Source of the DNA: Epicoccum nigrum
Lineage: Eukaryota > Ascomycota > Dothideomycetes > Pleosporales > Didymellaceae
NCBI GenBank assembly: GCA_002116315.1
Contig: KZ107860.1
Coordinates: forward strand, 372,001-436,000
Reading direction: 5' to 3'
DNA: 64,000 nt
The translations under genes were made by a program, and so were the position numbers. Numbering within the stretch: the first letter of the stretch is position 1; each line of letters begins with the position of its first letter. Below are positions 1-12,006 of this stretch, piece after piece. Under the pieces are notes generated by a model. It was not told the origin of the DNA. It made no database searches and saw nothing but the letters and a program-made list of their open reading frames with translations.

Positions 1-2187
1 TAAGCGCTGATACGTCCAAGAAGGAAATCCGGGTAGCATCCTGGGCGTTTCGGCGGGAGACAATGCTCCTTGCCTGTCTGAGCCGCATGGCGCTGCTTTT
101 CGTGTTGAGCCTCGATTCGCGCGACTTGGTCCTGCCTTGTTGGTTGTTTGACATCGCCTCCACCGAATAGCGGCAAAGCGATGGAGTCTGCCTCATGTGT
201 GACGGTGATGATTACACCAACTGCGCTGTTGGAAAGCCATTAAGGCGTTCTGTCAATGTCCAACAATTGCCAGTCTGTTCGGCACATCCTATTTGAGGCT
301 GGTCTATTCTGGAGAACCAGAGGTCGGGTAGATGGGCATAAGCTGTACAAACGCCATGCAGAAGGACGGGTAGTAAATGACCCGGATTTGTGCAAAAAGG
401 CCGCAAATGACCTGATTATAGCCTGCACGAGCTATTGAATAACCCCGCTTCTGGCCCGAATGTGAGCTAAATGTTGGCGGCGCCTACATACATCCACACC
501 TTAGATTGCAGAGCGGAGTCGCATACTACGGCGAAGTCAGCACGCGCGGCACAAGATGATGCAGCAGGCCCGGCAGGTGCGCTTACAGTATGGCATAGAC
601 GACAGCAACATAGTTGGCATTGAGGTTACGCTGTCAAAGACAGTGTTGGTGAAAGTAAACGGTGTTGCGCGCAGTGTGTATGGAGCACTTCAGTCTCAGA
701 GACACTCCATGCAAATCACGCGCATGCCAATCTCCACAACTGCAGAAAGCAAAATGCCTGTTTTCCCGTGCTCCGTGCGTTTCTTGCCACAGAAGCAATT
801 AGCTTCCTGCAAGTCAGCGAAAAGAGTGATTTAGTATCCTTTCCGACTCAGGAGGAAACTTGGGGACCCGCTCCAAGAACATACATTTCGGCTATGCGGC
901 CCTCGGGCTGCTCGCTGTTGAATTTCGATACATACATGGAGAATGGCAAGCGCCAGCAATACATCGTGTTGATCTTAGCATGCGGGTCGATTGCGGATCA
1001 ACAGCTGATGAGCGGCCCGCTAGAAACGGCTGCGGGAAGTGGGGCATACTCTGGGTCCCATGCTCTTATTTATTGCTCTCGTTTAAAGACACGATCTCTA
1101 GACAATACTAGGTAGCAGCGCGTAACTGTTTTGGCAATTTACACTCTTGCCTCATGTGAGCTGTGGATACGAACAAGGTAAGGCAGCTACACCAGGCTGT
1201 AAAGTCACTATTCAGTAACGCTGCAATCCAATATCCAACCAAATAGTGGCGTCCAACATTACTTAGAAATATTCCCAAGGTTCTGCCATTCGCCGCCTGT
1301 TCACAGCAGTTGCGTCTTAGTCATGACGCTGCAACCTTTCGCCTGAGCTGGTCTTGGGGGATTGTTGTCACCCATGTCTTGCTCCACCTGAGCGCCAAAG
1401 CTGAAGACTTCTATGCAGGGCACCGTTGCACTGAGCCATCCAAACACAAGGTTTTTGGGGAAATTTGAGAATCGGTACTCATATGCAAACGGCAAGAAAT
1501 CCCTATGCAAATCAGATGTACAGAAAGAAGCCGGTTGCCGCCTGTGTCTCGTGGCAAGTGACTTACATAGGATGTATTGCAGGGCTATCACGCGGAGGTG
1601 CAGTAGCCCATCGCAAGGCCTGTCTCACATTAAGGCTCGGCACAATTTTAAGCAGCATAGGAAAAAAAAGAATCTTCTACTCATCATCATTTGATGAGAT
1701 TGTCTTGGGTTTGAATGTCAACACCGTAAGGTTGAAGCTGAGTGCGTTCATCATTAGCGCGACAGCCAATTCTGTTGCTCTGAGGCGCCTGCAACCCGTG
1801 TTCCATTACCAGCCAAATTGTCACCTCTCATAACCCGCTTATGGATTGCGCAAAAAGATTCAGAGGCAAGCCTGTCCGGCAGGCCAATCCCCTTGGGAGC
1901 GAAGATGGTATCAAGCTGCTCAATCCGCGTTGTGACATCATGCCGATACCCCAAGCAAACGCATCTGAAAACGCATGTTTTGAGCTCCTCCCGAAATATG
2001 TGGCTTGATTCGGTATCAGCATAAAGATTTATGAGCGAGCACAACGAGGTGGTACCGGGCAAGCTTGTGGGGCGGGAATCATGTGGGGCCCACGGACCGC
2101 ACCGACCTCGGGGGAAGCTGACACCTGAATTCGCCACCTCAGCTGTGTAAGATTCATCTGTAGGATTCATCTCAGGATGGGCATAAG
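1..2187. other. intergenic region upstream of the P450 gene
   Basis: No gene is recognised here. Several short open frames exist on both strands. The longest is 203 codons on the minus strand (2365-1754), but it resembles no family I know and its upstream end overlaps exon 1 of the P450. The sequence is neither strongly AT-rich nor repetitive to the eye. Confidence 0.5.
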
Positions 2188-3804
2188 ATGATGCACGTGC
2201 TATCGACGACTGCCGGGGCACTCGGTGTTTGGGCTTACGCCCTCGTACCTCTGCTGGTGAGTATGACCGGCGGTTATGCACATATGTATAGGTATGCTGA
2301 CGTAGGCGGACTAGGCAATCCTCCTTTATGGAATCTACAATATCTGGCTGCACCCACTCCGTCAATACCCAGGACCACTACTATGGCGAGCCTTTCGCAT
2401 TCCATATGTTGTATCTACTCAAAAGGGGCAGCTTCACAAGCGATTGAAAAACTTCCATACTGTGTACGGGCCCGTTATCCGGATCGCCCCAGACGAGTTG
2501 TCGTACGCTGATAGCAGGGCGTGGAGGGACATTTATACAAACCGGCCCGGACACAAGATCTTTCCAAAGAACCAGACTTTCTTCAGGAAGCAATCTCCAG
2601 ATGAACCGCACTCTATCATGACTTATGATGAAGCAAGCCATGCACGGTTCAGACGTGCGTTCGCACCTGCTTTCTCTGATACGAACTTGAAGGAACAAGC
2701 TCCAATTGTTGAAGCTTACGTTGGCTTGCTCATATCGAGATTGCGACAGTCATCAGGTCAGAGTGTCGACCTAGAACACATGCTCGAATGTTTAGCGTTC
2801 GACATCGGTAGCGACTTCTCATTTGGCGACTCCTTCAACTCACTTAAAGATGGCAAGGTGCATCCCTGGGTCGAAGTGGCTAAGGGATTTGGAAAGGGTC
2901 TCGCCCTTATCGCCTCGATCAACCAGTACCCGCCAGTTGACCGGCTGCTCCGAATCATCATTCCCAAGAAGGTAATGGAGAAGATGAAGAACCACGCGAT
3001 GATGAGCAGCGCCATGGCCCAAAAGCGTCTGGCCATGGAAACCAACCGACCAGACTTTGTGACTCTAACAAAAGCAAGTGCTGACGCAAAAAGAGGTATT
3101 CAAAGCAAGGAATGGGACATCAATCTAATGATCATGGTGTTTGCAGGAAGCGAGACATTGGCCTCGTCACTGACCGCCATCTTCCGTGAATTAGTGCAGC
3201 ATCCGGGTGCACTCGAGCGTCTAATTACGGAGATACGCTCGGAATTTGCATCGGATGAAGACATCACCGTAGCCTCGACGACGCATCTTGCCTATCTGAA
3301 CGCCGTCATAAACGAGGGTTTGCGTCTCGATCCACCACCCGTAATCACGCCACCCAGACTCGTTCCAAAAGGCGGGGAAATGGTGTGCAATCGCTTCGTG
3401 CCAGGTGGTGTACGTTCTGCCCGCGATATCTACAACAGAAAGATTACTGACTGACTGCCTCTGCACAGACCAATGTCGCCTACAACCAATTCTCCGGCAA
3501 CCGACAGGCCTACAACTTCCACCTGCCGAACACGTTCCTACCCGAGCGGTTCCTGCCATCTCACCGGAGCAAGCAAGACGACATGGCCAGTTTCCAACCA
3601 TTCAACATGGGCAGGCACCAGTGCATTGGGTTGAAGCTGGCGCTTGCGGAGATGAGAATCGTCATTGCTAGGATAGTCCATGCGTTCGACCTGCGTTTGG
3701 CGGACGAGAGGGATCGGTTCGATTGGGGGGAGCAAGCTGCTTACATAACATGGGAGAAAAGGCCGCTGAGAGTCGTCGTGAGCGAGGCGCAAAGCGCATT
3801 GTGA
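2188..3804 (+). CDS. cytochrome P450 monooxygenase (microsomal, benzoate-4-hydroxylase/pisatin-demethylase-like)
   Basis: Heme-thiolate monooxygenase, predicted to sit on the ER membrane through an N-terminal anchor and to oxidise a small hydrophobic substrate. Three exons (2188-2256, 2315-3409, 3469-3804) give 499 aa. Introns of 58 and 59 nt have GTGAGT and GTACGT donors and TAG and CAG acceptors. The first exon supplies the hydrophobic anchor (about residues 10-31), which runs into the proline-rich hinge HPLRQYPGP at 36-44. The I-helix motif AGSET lies at 300-304. The K-helix ExxR is E357-R360, and the heme loop FNMGRHQCIG has its cysteine at 440. Length is normal and no motif is missing. 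Substrate cannot be told from the sequence. The lone P450 has no biosynthetic cluster around it, so it may act in detoxification or catabolism. The subfamily is inferred from overall style only. Confidence 0.93.
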
Positions 3805-4076
3805 ATTCTAATGAGAGCGGGCCCTGCAGCGTATGTGTGCTTTCACTGTAAAAGACTGTTTCCTGTTGGAATTGAGTAGAGAATCATCACAACTGGAAAG
3901 GAGAGAAAAGGGAAAGGATAAGGGAAGGAGAACTCCATCCATTGAAAATCGGGTATAACATCTATCTACCTACGTTGCGCCATTCGCTGCCTGTCTTGTC
4001 TATAAAAGGTATGCGACCACAATAACCGCGCACCATATCAAACATGCAGCTTCCGCGGTTGCGGTATTCGCCTGCC

Positions 4077-6906
4077 TTACTCCCCGCTCAACTGCAAGAT
4101 AAGCGTGCTCGCCACGTCCAAGAACGGGAACGGACTCGTGCACACCTTGTCGCCCTCCATCCTACCCGCGCCCACCTCCTCCGTCCGCTCCCTCATCACG
4201 CCCCTCCCACCTCTTAGGTCAGTCGCTACATCCTCTGGCAGCGGCTCACCCTCGTCCAGTCTCCGCCACACGCCCTGCTCGTCGTCCCACCCATCTTCGT
4301 GCTGATGCTTACTGCGATGGCTCGAAGAGAAATCTGCCCCAGAATCCACATTCGGGTCCGCCTTGATTTCGCGCACGAGGTTGGAGACAAGGCGCTCGTA
4401 GCCGGCGCACTTGAAGTCGACGACAAAGAAATCCCTATCGATTGAGTAGAGCTGAATGCTCATATAGATCCAGACAGCTTCGTCGGGGGCGGGATACTCG
4501 GGGTCATAGGCGGTGTTGGTCATGCCGTCAACGGCGTGACTCGAGTTGCTGGTTATGGTGGAGCTGCGGCGCCGGGCTTCCGGGTCGCGGTGGAGGTCGA
4601 CGCGGCTGGAGTGTGTGGAGGAAGGGTGCGCGACGCCAGGGGGAAACATGCCGTCTTTACGGAAGCGAGCATTGATTACCCATGGATCCTCAGGGACGCG
4701 GTAGCCCCAGTCGTTTGTGTGGTTGTAGTGGTGCTTCTGGCGACCGCGGGCGTCTTGCTCCGAGTCGGTATTGCGAACCGTTAGAGATTTGCGGCGTGAT
4801 GAAGCTTCATCGTCAGAGCGAGCGTCGCCATCAGACGAGTGAGATGATATTGAGGAGCTTCGAGAGTGTGCACGCGATCTTGATCCAGACTGGTTTCCCG
4901 AGCCCTGAGATCCGCTTCGAGAGTGCGATCTGCTTCCTCCAGTCTTGCGTGGTTCGGAAATCTCCCAATCAGCACCCATAGCTTTGAGGGCCTTGAAAAT
5001 TGCGAGCATTGCTTCGGCAGGTTGGTTCCGTGAGCGAATACCAAATTGCCACTTCGTCGGTCGCGCTTTCTTGGCTGGCAGTGCCGTCATTGGTTCGGGC
5101 CTTGGTCGCTGTTGATCTGGCAGATTCCTGAAGTTCGGCTTGAGTCGTCGAGCATTGGCAGCACGTTGTTCCTCGGTCTGTCCGGACGGTGTGCCTTGTA
5201 CGTCCCTATCTCCGGGCGGCGGTGGTCTCGGATGTCCCTTCATATAGGCAGTGTGATACTCCGTCAGACTGCTGGGCAGGATGGCGATGGTACTGACGGG
5301 GCTACGGATACTCGCAAGCTGACTGCTTGCATTCGAACCCTGCCTCGCGCGTTCTTGATCGGCTGATGGGGGTGGGATGATCTGCGGTCGAGAAGCGCCG
5401 GCCATGACCTGAGGTATAGACTGACTCATGTAGTCATGGCCGCCGCTGGGAGGGGATGATGCCAGGAATGGCTGCAAGTTTTGTTCGTTCGTTAACAATG
5501 CTGCAAGCACATGTTAGCAGGGTCTCAAACAAACTAACGAAAGATAGGTCCAGCTCTCCTCGCACTGTGTTTACAACCGCGAAATGCACGACAGGGTAAG
5601 ATGAGCCCCACAGGGTAACATAAAATTATGGATCCACTCACGGTTTGCCTTCATCATCTGGTTTTCACGGACGATCAAGTATGCATCCTTGATAGCACTA
5701 GGCTCATCGCGGGCGAGCGCTTCCTGGACATCGTGCTTCGCATAACCCATTGTCTTGCCTAGCTTTGAGACGACAGTTTCGTGCAGCTTCTGGACGACCG
5801 GTGCTGGCTGTGAAGGCGCAACAGCCTTTGGATCTATAGCTTTATTAGGATCAATGCCTGTGTCAAAGAACTCCTGAATCGGGGGCTCGAGGTATGGAGG
5901 TAGATCTTTCGTAAACCAAGGGTCCATGCGAATCTCTCCAATGGTGATGCGGTGCACGGGGTTGACCATAAGCATCTTCTTAATCAACGAGACGGCGCCT
6001 GGTGATAGGTAATTCGGGATGCTGTAATTTCCTGCCGCAATCTTCTTAAAAAGGGTGGGGATATACTCGTCATCGAAAGGGAGTCGTCCAACCAGCAGGA
6101 CGTAGAGAATGACACCACAACTCCAGACATCAACCTCAGGACCGGCGTATAGCTTTCCAGATATGACTTCGGGCGCGGCATAGTTTGGACTTCCACAGCT
6201 CGTCTTCAGGAAGTTTCCGTCTGTCATGATGTTGCTGAGTCCAAAATCTGCAATCTTGACGTTGTACTGATCGTCCAGGAGCAAATTCTCCGGTTTCAGA
6301 TCTCGATGTACGATCTTGTGTCGATGGCAATACTCTACAGCGCATACGATCTGCTGGAAGAACTTGCGCGCCTTGTCTTCCTGCAGTCTTCCGTTGTTGA
6401 CAATGTAATCAAAGAGCTCGCCGCCGGCGTATTCGAGGACCATGATGATCTCAGTGGGCGTTGTTATGACCGTGTACCTGCACGCGTGTTAGCCTCTCCT
6501 TTCCCGAGTTCTCGACGAATGACTCGACGCACAACTTGATGATATGTGGATGCCGCAGCAGCTGCAGATACTGGATCTCGCGCTCTATCCTGCCTGCCAT
6601 GTCTCGAGTGACCAGCCTCTTTCGGTTTATAATCTTCAGGGCGACCTTCTGCCCGCTGACCTGGTGTGTCGCCAGCTTCACCTTTCCAAAGGAACCCTCA
6701 CCCAGCGTCTTGACGATTGTGTACTGCCCTAGGCGCTGGCTGGCCTTGGAATCGCGTGCCTTGTTGGGCTCGACAGCCGGGGCGGGGAGGACTGGGTCGG
6801 TATTCTGGAACTCGACCGTCTTGGTGGTGCTGGCGCCTCCCCGCCGCGGGTGCGACACGCTCATGGAGAGCTCCTCCAGGTCTTCGTTCTCGATTGCGGC
6901 CGACAT
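4077..6906 (-). CDS. snf1: SNF1/AMP-activated protein kinase catalytic alpha subunit
   Basis: Serine/threonine kinase that senses energy status and releases glucose repression, acting with beta (Sip/Gal83) and gamma (Snf4) subunits. Three exons (6906-6533, 6477-5642, 5500-4077) encode 877 aa. The kinase domain spans about 62-313: glycine loop GEGSFG at 69-74, Lys91, catalytic HRDLKPEN with Asp184, DFG at 202-204, and activation-loop Thr217 in LKTSCGSPNYAAPE, the site phosphorylated by upstream kinases. An autoinhibitory UBA-like segment follows, then a long Ser/Arg-rich linker typical of filamentous fungi. The C-terminal beta-binding domain ends in FLDVASTLILQLSGE. Introns are 55 and 141 nt. 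The first splits the codon for Leu125, so IIKL is joined to YTVITTPTE exactly as in the family. The gene ends about 270 bp from the P450, facing it (convergent). Confidence 0.97.
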
Positions 6907-8193
6907 GGCGGGCGGCGACGTTGATGGCGGCGGCGACAGGCGGCAGCACTTGGTTGTTCACTTGTGTGGGCTCTTGGAAGCTCGTGTGTGCCTCAGGCTG
7001 GTGCGCAGGGCAGGAACCCAGCGTGCACCGTGGGGTCTGCGCAGCTAGTTGCCGTTAGCAGCTGTGCCGGAGACGTGGTTTGCCGTTACCGCAGGCCTCT
7101 ATGCAGGTGCAGGTGCAGGCCTGGCCCAACAAGTCCAACGGTTGGCTTATCCCTTGCATTGGCAGGGACACCTCAGCCATTGTATTGTTGGGAAGATTCG
7201 TTGAATCGTTCCCGCTCCTTGGACGGCGGCGCTGGTGCTGGTGGGGAAAAGATTACTTACTTACGTCAGAGCTGCCGTTCACAGCGGAACGTGCTGCCGT
7301 GCTTGAGGCTCCCGTCAGATGTCGACGAGCGCGCTTGTGCTTGGCCGTGCTGTTGTGCCCCGCTCACGGCCCCGGAAGGAAGACCATTGATCTGCAGAGC
7401 GCGCTGGAGGGAGGCTGTTGCGTAACTTTATGCGTGTGATTGCCTGCCGGCTGATCGGTGTGAGGTGTGAGGTGAGAGGGGAGAGCGTCTGCGCGTGCGG
7501 CGATTCGAGCGGTCGAGAGGGCAAGGGCAAGGGCAAGGGCAGTCGACGGTCGGGCACTCCACAGGCCACAGTCCAGAGTTCACAATTCAAAGGCAGTCGG
7601 CGGTGGGCGGCGGGCGTCGGCGATTGACTGGCCGCGGTCGAGATGGGGCGCGTCGTGATGCAACGGACGCGGTGGTGGGCGGGCGGCAGGCGAGGTGACG
7701 TGAAAGCACGGCAATTGCTACAGATCTTGCACTGTTGCAGGCTTGCAGAGAGCGATGCAAATGCACGAACAGCCGGACGACACGACCGGCTTCAGGCTAG
7801 AGGAGGGGCATCGTGAGAACCATGCAGGAGACCCTCGACCTCCTCTCTGACGCAGCGCCGATCTTCGGCTGCAATTCTACATTGACACTGTTGCTATCTT
7901 CTTCATTTCATGCATCTACAACGTGATTTGCAGCAGCGAGAGCGACAGCACGTGTTTACTGATGTCAACGACAGCTACCCCGGTCAGCTATGGAGCAGTT
8001 CGCGTCGTGTCAGCCCCAGTCTGGGATCGTGACTCGGCTCCAACCGCACGCGCCGCCCCTCCTGACCATCCCCATGGGCTTCTGCCATCTGCACAGCATT
8101 TTTTGACTTTGCGATCCGCTGACAGCGACCTCCCGTTTCGGGGCCCTGGTGCCACTTCTGCATCAGGGTCCAACCACCCAACCTTGGAACCCC
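6907..8193. other. SNF1 5' region and spacer to the MFS gene
   Basis: A GC-rich 1.3-kb spacer on the 5' side of SNF1 and the 3' side of the MFS gene. No conserved protein is visible. It probably contains the SNF1 promoter and leader, and a hexanucleotide repeat lies at 7519-7541. Short frames on both strands look like chance. Confidence 0.5.
7519..7541. repeat. GGGCAA hexanucleotide microsatellite
   Basis: Nearly four uninterrupted copies of GGGCAA in the SNF1 upstream region. Confidence 0.9.
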
Positions 8194-9965
8194 TCATCTG
8201 AAGCAGAACATGCGGCCCAAGCCTCTTTGCTGGACCTCGCGTCGCGCAGCCCCATCCAGATAGACAGCCTCGCCCTCGCTGGTCGAGCTTGCGCTGCTGA
8301 TCTGCTTAGCCTTGTCGTTGCCGAACACCCTCAGCAAGACGACCATCAGTGCCGCTGACAGTATGCTCACACACAGGATGCCGATCATGACCAGGTTGCT
8401 CTTGCGGTACTTGTGCACCCCTACAGAGTCGGCAGGCCATCCCGTATATAGCGCGTATGTGGTCAGGATGCTGCCAAGATTGCCCAATCCAGACACGAGT
8501 GCGCTGGCTGCTGCAACGCCCACTTCTCCGTGCCGAGACTGGAAGATCTCGTTCGTCATGGCCATGCAGATAGGCACTGTTGGGCCCAATCCGAAGCCCA
8601 CCATCAAAAGACCGCCGTAGCGAGCCCACGAGTTGAGTCCACCAGCAAATGTCGTCACTAACAGACCAGCGATTTGGATCAATACTGCTCCGCTGAAAAA
8701 CAGAGCACGATGGTGGTGGAAGCGATCTGAAAGTGGGGTGACGATCAGAATAGCGATCAGATCCATCTGCAACTGTTAGCCGGGGGCGTCACTGTTCGTC
8801 ATTCAGTAACTTACGATCCAGATGGGCGCAGTGAGTAGACTCAGGTCGATCCCGCTGAGGCCAGGGTTGATGCCACGAATGATGACAGACGCGTAATTCT
8901 GTGTTCCAATTCCAACACCGACCACACCGAAGTACATCATGACCAGAGGCCACAACCTCCAGTCGATAAGGATGTGCCATATGTCCTTCATGTTCCACTG
9001 ACGGCGGTTGTATACCCTGGTCAGATCCTCGTAGTGGATCCTTGCATCCTCACCAGTCAAGGCAGGCCTACTTGCAGGAAGGAACCGATCTAGCCCAGTA
9101 CGAACGCGGGTTTCGCCAGGAGGCAATGGTCGATCTGGTAGCCACCAGAGGAGCGAGACGCCGACAATGAAGCCAACAACACCGTAGAGCAGGAACATCC
9201 ACTGGAATCCTACAAGACCACCCACGCCATCCATCTTCTGGAATCCGGCTGAGACTAATCCCACAACTGCTGCGGAAACTTGGGATGCGGTAAAATAGCG
9301 CCCGATACGCTTACCCGTTCGCGAAGGAGGGTAAAAAAGTGTCAGGTAGTACGACATGCCGGGCCACATCCCTGCAATGACAATACCAAGAAGTAGACGG
9401 AGGAGACTAGGATATAATCAGCTATAGCCCTGCCTCGAGAACAACGAACACTCACTAGAAGCTCCACGCGGCCTTGACAGCGGTGAAACACATCCCAATG
9501 ATAGCAACAGAGATGACGATTCTGCTCATCCATGCATGTGGACTAGCCCTTGACATGACGAGATTCGAGGGCAGGTCGAACAAGACGTAGCAAACATAGA
9601 ACAGCGCCAGACCAGTAGACACCTGCTTGGGGGTCAAGTGGAGCTCCGAGGCGAGGTCGTGGCCTTCCTTGATATTCATAGTCTGCGCCAGTCCGATATT
9701 AGAGCGGATGGCCGAGCACATGAAGTAGAGGATCCAGAAGGCGGGGAGGATGCGACGGTCGAGTTTGCTGACAGAGTGTGAATCCAGAATGAACCACCTT
9801 CGTTGATATGTCTTCATGAACTTACTCATATACCTTCTCTACCTTCTCAATGTCAACCGCCTCCGCTCCGATCTCAACATCTTGATGCACATCCCCATGC
9901 TTCGGCGTATCAGTCTCCTCAATCTGCGTATTAGGCGCAACAGCGTCGTTCGTTGCCGACGCCAT
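8194..9965 (-). CDS. MFS transporter, Dal5/anion:cation symporter family
   Basis: Plasma-membrane permease of the fungal allantoate/nicotinate/vitamin symporter type. Four exons (9965-9826, 9767-9456, 9406-8815, 8766-8194) join in phase to 538 aa. Introns are 58, 49 and 48 nt with GTAAGT, GTGAGT and GTAAGT donors. A charged cytosolic N-terminus of about 50 residues precedes the first membrane segment after KLDRRILPAFWILYF. The loop after the fourth helix carries GMWPGMSYYLTLFYPPSRTG, a typical signature of this family. Joining exons 2 and 3 gives AWSFYLLRLLLGIVIAGMWP, which is continuous with the family. The start is placed at MASATNDAV, because an upstream in-frame ATG adds a Cys-rich stretch unlike relatives. 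Substrate is unknown: allantoate, nicotinate, pantothenate and biotin carriers all look alike at this level. Confidence 0.93.
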
Positions 9966-10533
9966 TTGTGCGAATCTCAATTGCAGCACACACACACGCA
10001 CTTTGTAGAATGCAAAAGCACAACTCTCCACGTAGGTGGAAGAGAGCAGATATAAATATTGCCAAGAGCAGGAGCAACAGTGGTTGTATCAACTACCAGA
10101 CCGCTAGCAGCAGGCCGTTCACGTCTTCTTCTGTGATTCGCCAGGATACTCGCGGGGCGTGCAATTTTGCTCTCTCGCAAGGCACGCTAGGTATGGTTGG
10201 GACAACATACTCTTGGAGTATAGTCGCGGACGCGGAACAAATCTGAGAGAGTCATGCTTGCGAATGCAAATCTTCTCTAACAATCCAAGCGTGCTTTCGC
10301 CCAGCGTGCCTCGGAGGTAGGCACCTACTTGTTGATGGGCCTGGCTGGCGGGGCCCTGAAGTGTGGGTAAGGAGCTTGCTGGAAAGGGTGGGGATGTGCA
10401 GTGGGCGATGGGAGCTTTGACCTCAAAGTTTTATGATGGTGCCGTCATCGGTGCGAGGTGTTGCAGAGCTGTAAGGCCATTGAGGTACGACTGTACTGCC
10501 GTTGTAATCGACAACATCACATACGTATTCGAT
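9966..10533. promoter_or_regulatory. divergent intergenic region (MFS / small mitochondrial protein)
   Basis: A 568-bp spacer between two genes transcribed away from each other, so both promoters must lie here. A short CA repeat (ACACACACAC, about 9989-9998) falls just upstream of the MFS start. No specific factor site is assigned. Confidence 0.5.
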
Positions 10534-11257
10534 ATGCTTTCAAGTACGTTTGCACGAGCAGTGCGCTCGTCGCGTCCAGCGATTAGAGCCCCAGTCCTCC
10601 ATCTTCGAGGTTCACGAGCTATATCGACTCTACCAGAGAACACTCAAATCGCACGTCTTCCCCTCCCGCCCAGCACACTTCCACACCCGCTAACGCATGC
10701 ATCAGTTCGTTCACAAAGACCCTCTCGACCCTACAAAGCATCTCCTCTCGCTACTCCCCACAAACCCCCCAACACCTCAACTCGCAATAGGTACCGCGTC
10801 CGCCCTCCCCGTCACCCCACAAAATTTCACATCCAACCCGCAATTCCTACCACTCCTTTCCTCCATCTTGGCCGAGCACGCCGCCCACGACCCAATGGTG
10901 CAAGGCCAAGCCGCCGCCTTCGCATCCCCCGGTGGTTTCAACCTGTCGCGCCCGAACGATGGCGCAGGCGGCGCGAGCCACCAGGGAGGAGCTGGGGGCG
11001 GCCACATGGGCGGTTGGATCCATGTGTCGGATATGCGGAATCCGCCTGACTACGGGCGGATCGCGTGGCCGGAGGACATCTTTGGGAGCTTGGAGGTAGA
11101 TGGCTCGGGAAGAATTGTGGAGGGGAGCTGGCAAGATAGTGGGAGCTATAGGGCTGTGACGAGGGAGGGGGTGTTGGGGTTGACGGAGTTTATGAGGGGG
11201 AAGGTGGTGACGAGGTTGCAGGAGTTGGAGGGGCAGATCAAGGCGAATTCGAAATAG
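10534..11257 (+). CDS. conserved ascomycete protein of unknown function, predicted mitochondrial
   Basis: Function unknown. Two exons, 10534-10650 and 10706-11257, give 222 aa. Exon 1 encodes an Arg/Ser/Ala-rich, acid-poor leader (MLSSTFARAVRSSRPAIRAP) typical of a mitochondrial presequence and ends ISTLPENTQI. The body continues FVHKDPLDPTKHLLSLLPTN. A Gly-rich loop is followed by GGWIHVSDMRNPPDYGRIAW and PEDIFGSLEVDGSG, which feel like a conserved core. The two frames join in phase only with a GC donor (GCACGT at 10651). The 55-nt intron then has a CTAAC branch point and CAG acceptor at 10705. A shorter model starting at 10697 (186 aa) is the alternative. The final exon is strongly G-rich on the coding strand. 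Mitochondrial location is inferred from the leader only. Confidence 0.72.
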
Positions 11258-11406
11258 AGGGGTTTGGGGAGCGGGAAGCAATATATGAGAACGGGGGATC
11301 AAGTTGTCCAACAGCGTGTATGGATATGTGTATGTTTATAATTAGGGCAAGCTGGTCTATATGGGTATCAAAAGCCACTCCTGTCATCTCAGGCCGCATC
11401 GCACGC

Positions 11407-12006
11407 CTAGCTCAATTCCCCCTTCTCAAGCCTCTCCAGAAAGACCTTGGAGAACTTGACCGCCTGCTCATATGCAACCGTGAACCCATCGTTCCCCCCA
11501 TAATATGGATCCTGCACCTCCTCCCCACGGCCTCCCTTTCTCATCTCCCCTCCAAATTCTCCAAACAACATCACTTTCCCCACTCCCTCTTCCCCACCCT
11601 TCTTCTTCACTACGCGCTTCCTCAGATCCTCAAGATCCTCGAGGTTGCTATCGTCCATGGCGAGAATGTAGTCGAACTTATCAAAATCCGTCTGCGGCGC
11701 GAACTTGCGCGCAGAGTGCTTGTAGCTCTTGATGTCATTCTGGCGCAGCGTGGCCATGGTGCGCGAGTCTGGGGAGTCGCCGACGTGGTATGCGCCGGTG
11801 CCGCACGAGTCGATGGTTGAGACAAGTTCACGCGTACTGGCGGGCGCGGAGGCGACAAGGGATTGGAAGACGCCTTCGGCCATGGTCGAGCGGCCTGGAG
11901 GTGCTGTTAGAATGAGGCATGATGGATGGTGGGGGAGGCTCGCACAGATGTTGCCTAGGCAGACGAAGAGGACCGAGACGGGTTTGGGAGAGGAAGAGTC
12001 GCTCAT
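11407..12006 (-). CDS. ltp1: low-molecular-weight protein tyrosine phosphatase
   Basis: Cytosolic cysteine phosphatase that removes phosphate from phosphotyrosine through a Cys-phosphate intermediate. Two exons (12006-11946 and 11894-11407) give 182 aa, a little longer than the roughly 160 aa usual in yeast. The 51-nt intron (GTGCGA...CAG) interrupts the catalytic loop itself. Splicing restores VCLGNICRSTMAE, in which Cys16 and Arg22 form the C(x)5R signature. The general-acid Asp lies in DPYYGGNDGF near the C-terminus. A Lys/Gly-rich insertion (about residues 120-145) accounts for the extra length. The start at MSDSSSPKP is preferred over a longer upstream frame because the catalytic loop then sits about 15 residues in, as in relatives. 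The gene converges on its left neighbour, with only about 150 bp between stops. Confidence 0.95.
   Translation of the reverse strand: MSDSSSPKPVSVLFVCLGNICASLPHHPSCLILTAPPGRSTMAEGVFQSLVASAPASTRELVSTIDSCGTGAYHVGDSPDSRTMATLRQNDIKSYKHSARKFAPQTDFDKFDYILAMDDSNLEDLEDLRKRVVKKKGGEEGVGKVMLFGEFGGEMRKGGRGEEVQDPYYGGNDGFTVAYEQAVKFSKVFLERLEKGELS

Noticed and set aside
1754..2365. 203-codon minus-strand open frame
   Set aside because: It overlaps exon 1 of the P450, has no recognisable domain and no supporting splice or promoter context.
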